DNA of 64,000 nucleotides. Origin: Tupaia tana (Eukaryota; Chordata; Mammalia; Scandentia; Tupaiidae). The notes beneath the pieces were generated by a model. It did no database searches. It was not told the DNA's origin and saw only the letters and a list, made by a program, of their open reading frames with translations. The position numbers were made by a program, and so were the translations under genes. Location: assembly GCA_026018925.1 (NCBI GenBank), contig JAKSZU010000012.1, positions 49,767,207 to 49,831,206 of the forward strand. Direction: 5' to 3'. Shown here in pieces: positions 47,945-59,215 of the stretch (position 1 is the first letter of the stretch; each line of letters opens with the position of its first letter).

Positions 47945-48140
47945 GGTATTACTATAAATTATTCATTGTGACAGATATTTTGCATCACTATCTCATTTAA
48001 ACATGTAACAACTCTTTGAACTAAGTATAATTATTACTCTGACTTTTAGAATAAAGGAACTGAGACTTAGAGAAATTCTATATTGCCACAGATTCACAGA
48101 GCTGGGAGATGGTATTCAAGCCACATCATTTAATTTCATA
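47945..48140 (+). repeat. MIR-type remnant (spacer B)
   Basis: CACTATCTCATTTAAACATG, then AATAAAGGAACTGAGACTTA and TCACAGAGCTGGGAGATGG. It is colinear with 15400-15590. Confidence 0.55.
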
Positions 48141-48302
48141 GTCAATTTTATACTGTTACATATCCCCCCCACTCACATGTTGTAGCAAAATCTACAATAA
48201 GGTGAGTGACATTAACAATAATTCAAAGTCTTCCTGAATTCAGACAAAGAAAAAAGAAAGAATGAAGTACTGCTTGTGAGCTGTTAGAAAAACAAAAGAG
48301 TC

Positions 48303-48550
48303 GAGACAAGCAAATGGCATAATGGTTATGTCCTTGGACTCCCACATGGCTGACCATAGTTTGAGTCCTAGACACTGCAACTTGAAACTCATGCCTGGCA
48401 CATGTGCATGTGCCCCCAAAATCCCAAGAGGAAAATGGAAGAGAAGGGATTGCAGTGTGGCCAAACCCCCTGGGGAGTGATTTCTTGCTTTCTGTGTCTC
48501 CATCTCTCTCTGTCTCTCTGGTGAGCACATGCTCCCTATAGCAAAAATCT

Positions 48551-48580
<30 letters not shown>
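48303..48580 (+). mobile_element. SINE-T, full length (spacer B)
   Basis: TSD AAAGAGTC at 48295-48302 and 48581-48588. Confidence 0.88.
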
Positions 48581-48585
<5 letters not shown>

Positions 48586-49129
48586 TCATTCACATCATAT
48601 CTATGACAGCCTCTAATCACATGTGTTCCCTATGCTGTGACCCTAAGTTGGGTCTATGTGAATGATTTTTACCAGAAGTTCTATTTCCAGATTAAGATTT
48701 CTTTTCAAAGCTCATTACTGGATAACAGGAAATACTAAAATTTGGCAAGTTGAAACAAGGTCATAAATTTCCTCTCTTCAGCTGCTTCTTTATTATTTGG
48801 TCTAGGGTAAAGTGGAATGGGTGTCCCTTGCAATTTGTGTCTGTCATTAAGTTTTTTTAATGGGAGCCAGATGAGTCCTCTAAAATTTAATGCTTGCTTC
48901 TTCCAAAGAAAAATAAATATGGGAAAAAAAGACTACATTTTTTTAATTTGTGCTTAAACTCATAGGAAGTGTTCCTAGTTCTGACAGCTTTCAATCACAT
49001 ATTTTTCCATTCCATCTCAAACAAGGAGGAGATTGTTTTCTTTAAGTCTTATACTTTGTCCGATTGGATAAGGCTAACAAAACCAAAACTACGAAGGGCT
49101 TTGTTGTACTTTTGTTTTGGGTTTGTTTT

Positions 49130-49388
49130 ATTTTGTTTGTTTTTAAGGCATTTGTTATAGGGAGCATTCTCTCACCAGAGAGACATAGAAAGGGAAAATG
49201 AGAAATCATTCCTCAGAGAGAATGGCCTTGCTGCAGTCCCTTCTCCTTCTCCTCCATTCTCCTCTCGGAATTTTGGATATGTAAGCACAGTCACTCCATG
49301 TGAGTTTCAAGCCTCCAGATCCAGGATTCAATCCATGGTCATACATGTGGGAATTCAGTGCCTTAGTCACCATGCCACCTGCTGACCC
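49130..49388 (-). mobile_element. SINE-T, old subfamily (spacer B)
   Basis: Body CATTTGTTATAGGGAGC to head CACCTGCTGACCC. It sits close to, but in the opposite orientation from, the spacer-A copy at 21736, so the two are independent insertions. Confidence 0.8.
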
Positions 49389-49734
49389 TAGGACTTTTTT
49401 TTAGAGGTTTATACTTAACACTATCAAGTTCAGGGCTATATTAGCCCTTGCCCATGGGAATTGTTTACATTTTCCATCATATCACAAGTTTTTGAGTGTT
49501 ACTCTACACCTCAGGAGAAATTGAGTATTAATAAAAAAAATGAATGGATAAATTAATAAGTAAATGCATAAGGAGTGAATTAATAGGTCTTTTCCTCACT
49601 TGAATGACTCTTAGCCCTAAGAATTCTTTAATAATTCCTTGTGAATTTACTGACCTTTTATTTTATTCCATCTTTTCTGAAAATAGTTCCTGAATTTTAT
49701 AAACTTCTGACACTTTTCCTCAATTGTGTCTCAT

Positions 49735-51155
49735 TTAACTTCTATTTGCCAACGCTCCCATCTTTTCCTTATGAGCACTAATTGTTTTGAACTTCCCTCT
49801 TATGATTGCTTTTGCAGTGTCCCATAGATTATGGAAACTTGTGTACTCATCATTTGTTTCCATAAATTTTTTGATTTCTGACTTAATTTCTTCAGTAGTT
49901 AATAAGTCATTGAGAAGTAGGTTTTTTAGTTTCTATGTGTTTCTTGAAATTAATGTCAAGTTTAATCCTATCATGGTCAAAAAAGATGCTGGATATTGTC
50001 TCTATGCCTTTGAATCTGTAAAGACTTAATTTTTGTCCTATCATATGGTCAGTCTTTGAAAAGGTTCCATGTCAGTGTGAGAAAAACATGTACTTTGTGG
50101 TCTTAGGGTGGAATGTTCTATAGATGTCTATCAAGTGCATTTGATTTATAGTATAATTCAGATCCTGTATCTCTCTGCTTATTTTTTGTCTAGAAGATCT
50201 ATCTAAAGGAAATTATGGGGTGTTGAGATACCCAGCAATTATAGTTTTTCACCCTATCTCTCCTTTTACCTTCAGCAGTCTTTCCTTCATGTATTAAGGT
50301 GTTTCTGTGTTGGGTGTATAGATACTTGTAAGTATTATGTCTTCTTGATGAATTAACCCATTTGCTATTATATAATGCCCTTCTTTGTCTCTTCTTACAG
50401 TCTTTGTCTTAAAGTCTATTTTGTCTGAAATCAGTATCACAACTCCAGCCCTTTTTTTATTTCTGTTTGCATGGAACATCTTTTTTCCAGCCCTTCACTT
50501 TTAGTCTATGTATGTCTTTACCAATAAGGTGTGTTTCTTGTAGGCAACAGATAGAGGATTTCTGGTTTTTTATCCATTCAGCCAGTCTGTGTCTCTGGAT
50601 TGGAGAATTTAATACATTAACATTCAGTGTTATTATAGATATTTCCAAACATGTTCTTATCATTAAGTGAGCCATTTTCTTGGTTGTTTTGTGTTCTCAT
50701 ATAATCATTCGTCTGACTTTTTAGTTTTCCTGGTATAGCACACCCTTCAGAATCTCTTGAAGAGTTGGTCTGGAGTTGGTAAATTCTTTCAGGTTTTGTT
50801 TATCCAAGAATGTTTTTATATTTTATATTTTTCCCATATGAAGAATAATATTTCCAGGTTTAGTATTCTTGGTTGAAATTGTTTTTCATTTATGCTTTGA
50901 CTATATTTTTCCCATTCTTTCCTTGCCTGCATTGTTTCTAATGAGAGGTCTGATGTTAGCCTGATGGGATAACCTTTGCAAGTAACTTGGCATTTCCCTC
51001 TTGCCAATTTTAGTATCTCGTCTTTGACTGTGGTTTTGGTGAATCTGGCTATGATGTGCCGTGGAGAAGATCTTCTTGGGTTGATTCTATTTGGAGTCCT
51101 ATGTATTTCTTGGGTCTGGATATTTGACATCCTAAATCTCATCATTTGCAACATG
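49735..51155 (-). mobile_element. LINE-1, ORF1 end and ORF2 start, antisense
   Basis: On the minus strand, 50816-51154 encodes the ORF1 C-terminal RNA-binding part. 50294-50675 encodes the ORF2 endonuclease start (ITLNVNVLNSPIQRHRLAEW, CCLQETH, then KRAGVVILISDKIDFKTKTV). Catalytic-type motifs of the AP-endonuclease domain are partly visible, but the frame is broken. It lies at the far end of the spacer-B homology and is absent from spacer A. Confidence 0.9.
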
Positions 51156-52085
51156 TAAATTAAAATCTAGGTAAGATTTTGTGCATGAACTATCTTAAAG
51201 AGAAATTACTCTAAATCCCTGCAAAACTAGAAAATAAGGTATCTTCTCCCAGAATACAATAATAAGACAGGCAGAAAATAATGGTTACAAACATTTCCAA
51301 AGTGAGAAAATAGAAAAGTAACAACAGTTAGTGGTCGCAAGAACATTTTAAGTCAAGACAAACTCCATTAGTTTTCAAGACCTAGAAATAATTTTCTTTA
51401 GCTCATGTCTCCACCCCCTGAACCCATAGCTCTGATCTTTGGTCCCAGATTCTACTCTCTGTGGTTCACTACCTAGGCCAATGGATCTGTGCCAGAGTCT
51501 TCTTTCTGTTGTCATGAATAGCAGATGTTTTAGCTGAGTAGTTTTATCAACCTGTTTCCTGCTTGTTAAATTTTTGGAGTCTGACATCCTTCTTCAGTTT
51601 CTTCTTTTCTCTGTCCCTTTCTGATCAAGTTTTCAAAGTTTTTGCTTACAAAACTTTCTCAAAAACATTATGGGTTTATTACGTATTTCAAAGGTATTTA
51701 TTCCATTGGACAAGATGATCTTCCACATTTCTTTTCTGTATAATCCAATCCCTACTTCTAACTTCAGCTGAGATGGTTCACAGGCTCTCCTATGACAGAT
51801 ATGTCTAATCACTTTGAAGAGTTCTCTTTGTATGAATGGTCTGAACTTTTCATTCTCCTAAAACACTAACAAAAGGTTGTTTAGCCATGGCTTTGATTTT
51901 TTTCTCTTAAGCATATGGATGTCGCATAAACAAGATTATGAAAGGCTCCTGAACATCTGCCAGAAGAGCATCTCAAGCAGAGCAAAGAATAAATGCAGAT
52001 TCCTTAAGCTGAGGGTATGTAGCTGCTTCTGGTACTGCTGCAGAGAAGAAGGAGGAGGACAATGGCGATGGTGGTATGTGACAGA
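51156..52085. other. No gene seen
   Basis: Unique-looking sequence between the LINE-1 and the GAT repeat. A short frame at 51877-52110 runs into the simple repeat and has no family features. Confidence 0.55.
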
Positions 52086-52275
52086 GATGGAGATTGAGAT
52101 AGGATACTGATGATGATGACAGCAGTAGTGGGGATGATGATGGTGGGAGTGGTGACTTGATGGTGGTCATAGAAACTAATGATGATGATGAGATGACAGT
52201 GGTGATAATGATGATAATTAGGGTATTGAAGATGGTAGTGGTAGTAATGGTAATGTTGATGATGATGATATCAGT
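52086..52275. repeat. Degenerate (GAT)/(GGT) simple repeat
   Basis: GATGATGATG blocks mixed with GGTGG and AATGG triplets, abutting a MIR. Confidence 0.85.
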
Positions 52276-52480
52276 GAACACCTACTGAGAGTTTACATAG
52301 TTTCATTCATTTCATCACCAAACCTTAGGTCAGGGGTATTATCTCCAATTTATAGATAAAGAAAATGATGCTCAGTGAAGCTAAATAATTATCCAAGGCA
52401 ACAACACTTGTAAAAGTCCTAGCCAGGGACCAGACCTAAGCAATGTGGCATCTGAGTTGATGTATTTAATTACTATCACT
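52275..52480 (+). repeat. MIR-type old SINE
   Basis: TCATTCATTTCATCACCAAA, TATCTCCAATTTATAGATAA, GAAAATGATGCTCAGTGAAG, then CTAGCCAGGGACCAGACC. Confidence 0.6.
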
Positions 52481-52489
52481 GTGCTCGAT

Positions 52490-53075
52490 TCTTCACAGAA
52501 CAACAAAGAGGCTGTGTTGTTTGAAGCACCAAATGAAGTGCAGAGTAGCAGAAGATGGTGTGGAAAAGGTACACAAAGCCAAGGTCATGAAAATACTTAC
52601 AGGCCATTGTAAGGACTTTGACTTTACTCGAAGATGCTAAATCAATAAAGGGATTAAGGCAGAAGAGTAGCATTGTCAATCTTGCATTTGAAAGGAATTA
52701 CTCTAACTGTAGAGTAAAAAATATACTATTTTAGAGGAAAGAGAGAATCCGGATCTTTTAGGCTTCTATTGCAGCAATCTAGGCAAGTGATCATAGGTTC
52801 GATATGTTTTGAAGGTAAATCCAATAGAATTTTATATGGATAGGGTGGGAGGTGCAAGTAAAAGAGAGAAGTCAAGGATAACTCCAAATATTTTTTTCTA
52901 AGAAAATGGAATAAAAATTTTTTATGTACAAAAATTTAGAATCCTGTAGAAAAATTAAATGTGGATAAAATTAAGAATTATGTTTTGGACATATGTTTAA
53001 AACATCTTTTAAATATCTAGATCAGGAGTTCAGAAGAAAAGTTGTGCTACAGACATAAATTTAGATACAATCAGC
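52490..53075 (+). repeat. Old mammalian interspersed repeat, family not named
   Basis: Phrases such as AAGGACTTTGACTTTACTCG, GGATTAAGGCAGAAGAGTAG, TATTGCAGCAATCTAGGCAA and GTCAAGGATAACTCCAAATA recur in mammalian genomes as one old repeat. I recognise the pattern but cannot name the family with confidence. Confidence 0.4.
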
Positions 53076-53189
53076 AAATACATGATATATAAATTTTCTC
53101 ATTCTAGAGTTATGTGGGATTTTTATTAAGTAACTGTATTTAAGCTGCTCTTGCTACCGGGGGAAAAAAAAAAAAAAAAAAACAGGCAT

Positions 53190-53312
53190 CACTGTGTGAG
53201 ATGATGGGCAAGTTAATTTGTTTCACTGTAGTGACCATTTTGCTGTTAATATATATCCCATAACATCATGTTCAACACCTTAAAAATATACAATAAAGTT
53301 CATTTTAAAACA
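53190..53312 (+). mobile_element. Short LINE-1 3'UTR fragment
   Basis: AGTGACCATTTTGCTG...CATAACATCATGTTCAACACC with an A-rich end. It resembles the sense 3'UTR stretch at 21211-21340. Confidence 0.55.
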
Positions 53313-54160
53313 AAAAAAAATAAACTTCTCTCTTCTCATTTCCATCCTCTCAGTCTCCTTGGCTGGAGTCTCATTATTATCCTGATACCCAAAAGTCATT
53401 GTGCCCTAAGGCTCAGTCCTTGATCCCATTTTTTTTTTCTGTCTTCACTCATACCTTAAAGTAATCTCATTTGGTGCCGTGTTTTTTTTTTTTTTTTTTT
53501 AAATATACTTAAAATGATTAAAAGTTCCTTGCATAGATTTATCAGTCAAAAAATATTAGCCATGTTATCAGTGACTAACACTGCCCTAGACTCACCGACT
53601 ACAGCTGGTTTTAAGCTACTAAGCTTGGACCAATTCATTTTTGCAATTTTGCAAGCATGAACACGCTTGATTATGCATTGTGAACTTGTCATGACTAATT
53701 CTACGGAACTCAAGAAACTGGGCTTTAGCAAAGAATTCAAAGTTAAGGAAAATATCTGAATAGCTTCTATATACATATAACTACTCTCTAGCTATATAGT
53801 ATATATACTCAGAACCGTTGTGAGCTTTTCTGATTACAATACCATGAAATAAAGGCAACCGTGTTCACTGGAATGGATTGTAGATATTTTGGACTTTTAT
53901 GGAGAAACGTGAGATGCTTATGTTGGCTTCACCAACCTTTCCACATGCTGTCAGCCCTATTTTAAAATACTCTATTTCCATTCCCGGCTGTCTTGTTATC
54001 GCTCAGATCACAGTCTAACTATTGGCTCAGAGAAGGCTTCCCCAAACATTTTATCTAAAGTACTCCTCTGCGCTTGTCACAGTTCTCTTACCTCTCTCAT
54101 TATTACCCTCCTAGTGGTCTTACCCTGTTCCATTTTTTTCCATAGCACTCACCCTTTCTT
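53313..54160. other. No gene seen
   Basis: AT-rich, with T-runs near 53425 and 53480. No repeat family recognised. Confidence 0.55.
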
Positions 54161-54167
54161 TATTTTT

Positions 54168-54305
54168 TTTCTTTTTAATTATTTATTTAAAGACAGAGCA
54201 AGAGAAGGGGAAAGTGAGTAAGCAAGCCACCAGGTCTGGGACTTGAACTGTAGTTGGCCGTGTGGCAGTCCAGCACCTTAACCACCATGCTACCTGCCAG
54301 CCCCA
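54168..54305 (-). mobile_element. Short SINE-T variant lacking the middle
   Basis: (TTTA) tail, GA stretch, then AAGCAAGCCACCAGGTCTGG joined directly to the head region CTTGAACTGTAGTTGGCC ... GCTACCTGCCAGCCCC. It has the same internal junction as the copy at 47398. Confidence 0.7.
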
Positions 54306-54459
54306 GCTCTCATCCTTTCTAACATATTTTTAAATGTTCTTATTCTTATTTACTTTTTAGTGTTTATCTTCCTCCCTCCAAGAACATAATCTGTATGAGG
54401 GCTAAAAATCTGTCCATTTTGTACACTAATGTATCCCAAACCTTGAAAATAGGACATGG

Positions 54460-54644
54460 AGGCCAGTTGGTGGCCTGGTGGTTAAGGCAGCTGGATTATA
54501 CATGACTGACTGCATAGTTTGAGTCCCAGACTTGGTGGCTTTAGAAACACACTGGGTGTGTATGCATGTGTGCCCAAAAATCCAGAAAGGAGAAAGAAAT
54601 GGAGAAGAAATTGTGGTATGACCATTCCTCATGGAGCAGGACAT

Positions 54645-54688
<44 letters not shown>

Positions 54689-54753
54689 CCTCTTCAGTGA
54701 GTGTGCATGCCTTATGCCTTCTGGCTATTAAGAAAAGAATGAAAGAAAAGAAA
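54460..54753 (+). mobile_element. SINE-T, old subfamily
   Basis: TSD GAAAATAGGACATGG at 54445-54459 and GAAAATAAGACATGG at 54754-54768. CT run at 54646-54686. Confidence 0.88.
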
Positions 54754-55029
54754 GAAAATAAGACATGGCTTATAGCAGGAATTCATTACCTATTACATAT
54801 CAAATAAAGTTGTATTATTGACAATGACAATGGACAACATAAGCTATAAGATGAACACAGCTAGAAATTAATGGCAACAATGAGAAGCAAGTTCTGGATC
54901 TTAAGTATAAGGGGGCTGGAATAAGGTGGAAAAGAGAAATAGGCATAATTACTGGGGAAAAAAATCAAGGACAAAAAGCTTTGAAGAACTAGGGAAATAT
55001 CAACAGAGGGAAACTCAATCAAAAAACAG

Positions 55030-55265
55030 AAATAGGGCCAAGTAGTTGTGCAGCAGTAACACAACTGGACCCACACAGAAAAAGTCCTGGGTTCATATTC
55101 TGAGAGCTCACCGAGTACGCTGGGCATAGGTGCCTGTGATCTGAGCCAGCTAACAAGGGAGCCTGGTGAGAAGACCTGTTGGAGATGCCTGTCTCTCTGT
55201 TTCTCTACCTCTGTCTCTCTCTCTCTCTCTAAAGTGACTAATAAACAAAGTTGTTTCTTTTTTAA
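55030..55265 (+). mobile_element. Composite SINE: tRNA-like head plus 7SL/Alu-like body, copy 2
   Basis: The tRNA-like head (GGGCCAAGTAGTTGTGCAGC; B-box-like CCTGGGTTCATATTCTG) is followed, about 25 bases after the B box, by Alu-like GCTGGGCATAGGTGCCTGTG, ATCTGAGCCAGCTAACAAGG, GAGCCTGGTGAGAAGACC and CCTGTCTCT. The layout and spacing are the same as at 38365. A CT-rich stretch follows. Confidence 0.6.
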
Positions 55266-55435
55266 AGAAACCAAAATAAGTAAGCTAAAAAAAGGTCAAA
55301 GGTCAAAAACAGTAATGCTAGAAAAACCCTTCGAAGTTTTCTGTTTCTCAAGAAAAGGGAACCACTGATAGAATTTTGGAACTGGGAGGAACCATGGAAT
55401 CCTTGGAATCCAAACCTTGTATCATAGGTTAAAAG

Positions 55436-56060
55436 AGACCCGGGGGATGATTTCTTGCTTTCATCTCTCTGGCAAGCACATTCTCCCTAGCAAAAATCTC
55501 TCTCAAAAAAAAAAACAAACTAATTTTACAAAGAATTGTTTCGCTATGTAGAATACCACCTACTACAGATAACAATTTTTGTACTTAGGCACACTACCGC
55601 TTTCTTAGAGATGACTTGTTGAGAAAAGTAACACTATGATTTAAAGTTCATAGTAAAAATGTCAAATATTATAAGTATCTTGGAACCAGTTAATTCTTGT
55701 GCTTAATAGAACTATGAAATAGTTAAAATGTTTTTATCAGGTAGTATGCTGATATATAGGCACCCCTTTGGTTTTATATTCGATCCTTCCTTTCATCTCA
55801 TGTGGTAGTGATGTCTTACACTTTTTATAAAGTAGGTTCAAGGTAAAAATTTAATTTTTAAATCTCTTCTAAAGAACTCTTAGTTATACTTCATAGTGGT
55901 AAAGAAAGGCTTAAATTTGGAAAAATGTTGTTGACCATAGTGGTGATTATGACAAAATGAATAAGCAATACTTAGAGATAAGGAGCTAAAAGATGTAGCT
56001 CTGAGATGTGAAACCGGAACTTTTTACTATTAAACATGACTTTTATTTTTAAAAAAAAGG

Positions 56061-56102
<42 letters not shown>
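55436..56102 (+). mobile_element. Probable processed-transcript insertion with poly(A)
   Basis: A 5'-truncated SINE-T with its own A-tail (55436-55516) is followed by about 530 bp of unrecognised sequence, then ATTAAA at 56029-56034 and an A-run from 56051 to 56102. An older repeat appears to be interrupted: GAATTTTGGAACTGGGAGGA before, and TTTGTCCGAGGTTCACAG after. I found no clear target-site duplication. Confidence 0.45.
56051..56102. repeat. Long A-run
   Basis: Eight A, GG, then more than 40 A. Probably a retroposition tail. Confidence 0.9.
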
Positions 56103-56103
<1 letters not shown>

Positions 56104-56189
56104 ATGGAAGAATCTCAGTGTTTGTCCGAGGTTCACAGTTACCACATGGTGGAGCTCGAGCCAGGCCTCAGATCTCCAAATGTCGAGAC

Positions 56190-57100
56190 AAGTGTTGGGT
56201 TAATGTGTTACATATCTTCCATAAGCTCAAGCTGGAATGAAGCTGCCTTCAACAGCACTCACTGGGGAGATTTTCTAAAATAAAACCTCGGTAAGTCCCT
56301 ATTGGGTGTGGAAAAAGTATGAAGATACCTGCCTATTTTCCCCCAAACAGCAGTTGTCTACAGGACCTCACAGAAGAGTTGCCCCCTTAACCTTGTCTTA
56401 GCTGATTGGTTATAGAAATTTTTCTCAAATATTTTCTCTAGTTGGATTCAGCCTAAGGAGAGCCACTGGGGAAATTCCTCCTCTTTAGAGACCGATTAAT
56501 TTTAAAGAGCTTTTATCAAGGACACTAAATAATCTAACTAAATCAAGCTGGACTCTTATAAATGTATCAGAATCTATTTTTCTATTTCTGAGGAGAACAC
56601 AGGTCTACTCAGAATTTGAATTTAGATTTTTCTGTGTTATGATTTTTCCAAAAGATGTCCTTCTTAGCCTACTCCACCCCAATCAAACATTTCTAAGAAG
56701 TATCTCTTCTGATGTCAACATACAAAGGACACTTATCCATTGCCATCTGGATATAATGAGGGTGTCATGTACTGCCTATTTGTCCTGACCAGAAGAGGCT
56801 GCACAGCATGAAGCTCATGGATCCTCATTCCATTTTATCCTGTAAGAAGATGGGATCTCTTAGAGAGAACTCCCTCTGTCCACTGTGGCAAGAACTATAA
56901 GCATCTCAGCAAAAGAGTTGACCTGCTCTTTAGTAAATGTCATTAGGTGACTAATGGAATGAAGCAAATTTTAAGGCGGTAAGGAAGAATCTTAAGAGAC
57001 TTATTTCTTTGGCAGATTTGATTATTTTATTTCTAAACATAATAATAATAACATAACAATTTCTATAATGTTTTACAATAGGAAAAGTATAGTTATATAT
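56190..57100. other. No gene seen
   Basis: Unique-looking sequence of somewhat higher complexity (GAAGCTGCCTTCAACAGC, GTGTCATGTACTGCC). No ORF or repeat recognised. A candidate for conservation testing. Confidence 0.5.
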
Positions 57101-57102
57101 GA

Positions 57103-57514
57103 GAGGACCTTTGAAAGTTCATGGAAAATGTGTCTTAGGAAAACACTGCATAGGGACCAGCAGTTGGCATGATAGCTAAGTCTCTGGACTCCCATGTAGT
57201 TGACCAAAGTTCAAGTTCCGGACCTGGTGGCTTAAACTCATGCTGGGCGTGTGTGCGTGTGTCCAAGATTCCAAAAGAGAATGGAGGAGAAGGGATTGCA
57301 GTGTGGCCATTCCTCCCTGGGGGGTGATTTCTCACTTTCTGTCTCTCTGTCTCTCTCTATCTTTCTGGCGAGAGCACATGTCCTATAGCAAAAACCTCTC
57401 AAAAAAAAAAAAAAAAAAAAAAGACACTGCACACACAGTGTTTACTTTTTGCATCAAAATTAACTCATACTTTAATTCTATTTTTCTATGAACTTTCTGA
57501 AGTCCCCTCATGTA
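57103..57514. mobile_element. Inverted-repeat MITE-like element containing a SINE
   Basis: The left end (57103-57135, ...TTTGAAAGTTCATGGAAAAT) and right end (57484-57514, ...TATGAACTTTCTGAAGTCCC) are imperfect inverted repeats of about 30 bp. Without the SINE-T at 57151 the element would be about 140 bp, a size typical of a non-autonomous DNA transposon. Confidence 0.6.
57151..57420 (+). mobile_element. SINE-T inside the MITE-like element
   Basis: TSD AAACACTGCA (left, ending 57150) and AGACACTGCA (right, from about 57422). B box GTTCAAGTTCC. Confidence 0.9.
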
Positions 57515-57644
57515 CTGATATTGAATTTGGATGACAAATGAGTTATCAAAGTGAACATTACTATCCACTTTTACCATTAAGAGGAGTCTAACAAATGGTT
57601 GAATTGCTTGGAATCAAATAGCTGACAAGTACATGGTGGGGGGG

Positions 57645-57765
57645 GGGGTGGTTTCTGGAACACTATATTATGAAAAAACTGCATGAGTTTGAATTTTTTA
57701 CACCAAAATAAACTTGTATTTTAATTTCACTGTTCCACAAACTTTTTGAAGCTCCCTCCTAAAGC
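57645..57765. mobile_element. Second MITE-like fragment
   Basis: TGAAAAAACTGCATGAG, CACCAAAATAAACTTGTATT and CCACAAACTTTTTGAAGC parallel the right half of the element at 57103-57514. The left inverted repeat is not recognisable. Confidence 0.45.
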
Positions 57766-58506
57766 CAGGATGATGTTTCAGTTTTCTGCCTTTTCCTGTC
57801 AATGCTCATTCTGTAGGGCCATCCCAAAAAGTGTGGCACAAAACTTAACTTTTTTCAAGCAGCATCATTAAAACATAAGTAGTTTTATGGTGTTATATTT
57901 AAAAATATTTTCCATGGTGAAATAAAATTGAAAAAAATTTTTAGATAAGATTAATAATAATTGCTTTACATCAGCACCTCACGAAAGATTATTGTACTAA
58001 TAATAGGCATTATAAATCTCTGAGGGGAAAAAAATGTGAATGTTTTCCAATTGATCACACTTTCATTTCTGGGATATCATGAAGAATTTATGTTCTAAGG
58101 AACACAATTTTAGAATTCACTCTTTAAAGAGTGTTTGAATTATTATTCATATTATTGTACTTTGCAAAGCTAAAGTTGTCAATTATGCGTTTTAATTCTC
58201 TTATGTCCTTCCACCAAACTGAGCCCAAGATGAGTTAATAACATATATTCAATTCATGTTTATCTGCGGGAAAGATAAGGATCATGGGAAGCTTTCTACT
58301 GGAGATGACACTCGAACTGAGCTCTCAGAGAGAACTAGGATGCAGCCAGGCAACACAGAGAGGAGTGTTTAAATCAGAGGGAGTAGATTATGCAAATAGA
58401 GGAGCATGGCAAGGAAGTAAATGTGATTAAGTCGAAATAGGCACAAATGCTATAATGAGGGTGAGAAAAATAATACCTAATAGGAATCAGGCAGTGTGTT
58501 TGTTTG

Positions 58507-58776
58507 TCTATTTTTTTTTTTTTTTTTTTGGAGAGGTTTTTGCTGTAGGGTGCATGCGCTCGCTAGACAGACAGAAACAGAGAGACAAAGAACAGGAAAT
58601 CACCCCCCAGGGGGGATGGCCACGCCGCAATCCCTTCTCCTCCATTCTCCTCTCGGGATCTTGGGCACGCACGCACACGCTCCCGGCATGAGTTTAAGCC
58701 ACCGGGTCCAGGACTCGAACCGCAGTTGACTACATGGGAGTCCAGCGACATAGCCATTACGCTAACTGCTGGTCCC
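58507..58776 (-). mobile_element. SINE-T, young, first of a head-to-tail pair
   Basis: Near-consensus. Right flank TGTTTGTTTGTTTG, left flank TGTTTGTTTGTC: it landed in the tail of the copy that follows. Confidence 0.9.
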
Positions 58777-58784
58777 ATGTTTGT

Positions 58785-59062
58785 TTGTTTGAAAAGAAAT
58801 TTTTGCTGTAGAGCGTGTGTGCTCACCAGAAGACAGAGAGAGACAGGGAGACAGAGAATGAGAAATCACCCCCCCACCACCACCACCACCACCAGGGGGA
58901 TGGCCACGCTGCAATCCCTTCTCTTCCATTCTCTTCTCGGAATCTTGGGCACACATGCACATGCACCCAGCATGAGTTTTAAGTCACCGGATCTGGGACT
59001 CAATCCATAGTCAACTACATGAGGGTCCAGCAATGCAACCATTATGCCACCTGCTAGTCCCC
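58785..59062 (-). mobile_element. SINE-T, older, second of the pair
   Basis: An ACC repeat at 58870-58892 has expanded in the hairpin zone. Outer flanks GCAGTGTGTTTG and GCTGTGTTCTT match the interrupted MIR. Confidence 0.88.
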
Positions 59063-59215
59063 AGCTGTGTTCTTAAAACCCCTTACTATTAACCCTCACA
59101 AATAACTCCATAGGGTAACTATATTATATGCCTCATAGATAAAAATCTAAAATTCGTGGAGATTGCTAATTTTGTCCACAGTTCTAAAACCAATAAATGG
59201 CACATCCAGGACTCA

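Larger units (their letters stand above)
40050..49735. other. Spacer B of an ancient tandem duplication
   Basis: Blocks matching spacer A in order: 40050-40330, 44510-45240, 45260-46000, 46010-46190, 46600-46880, 47770-48150, 48145-48290, 48965-49490, and weakly 49530-49700. The part 40400-44500, with two MaLR LTRs, has no partner. No genes. Confidence 0.7.
58465..59215 (+). repeat. MIR-type SINE split by two SINE-T copies
   Basis: The left piece ends AATCAGGCAGTGTG near 58500. The right piece resumes TGTGTTCTTAAAACCCCTTA near 59065 and runs through AACCCTCACAAATAACTCCA to GGCACATCCAGGACTCACAC. Confidence 0.6.

Noticed and set aside
51877-52110. 77-residue plus-strand ORF as a small gene
   Set aside because: The C-terminal part is simple repeat and nothing upstream supports a transcript.
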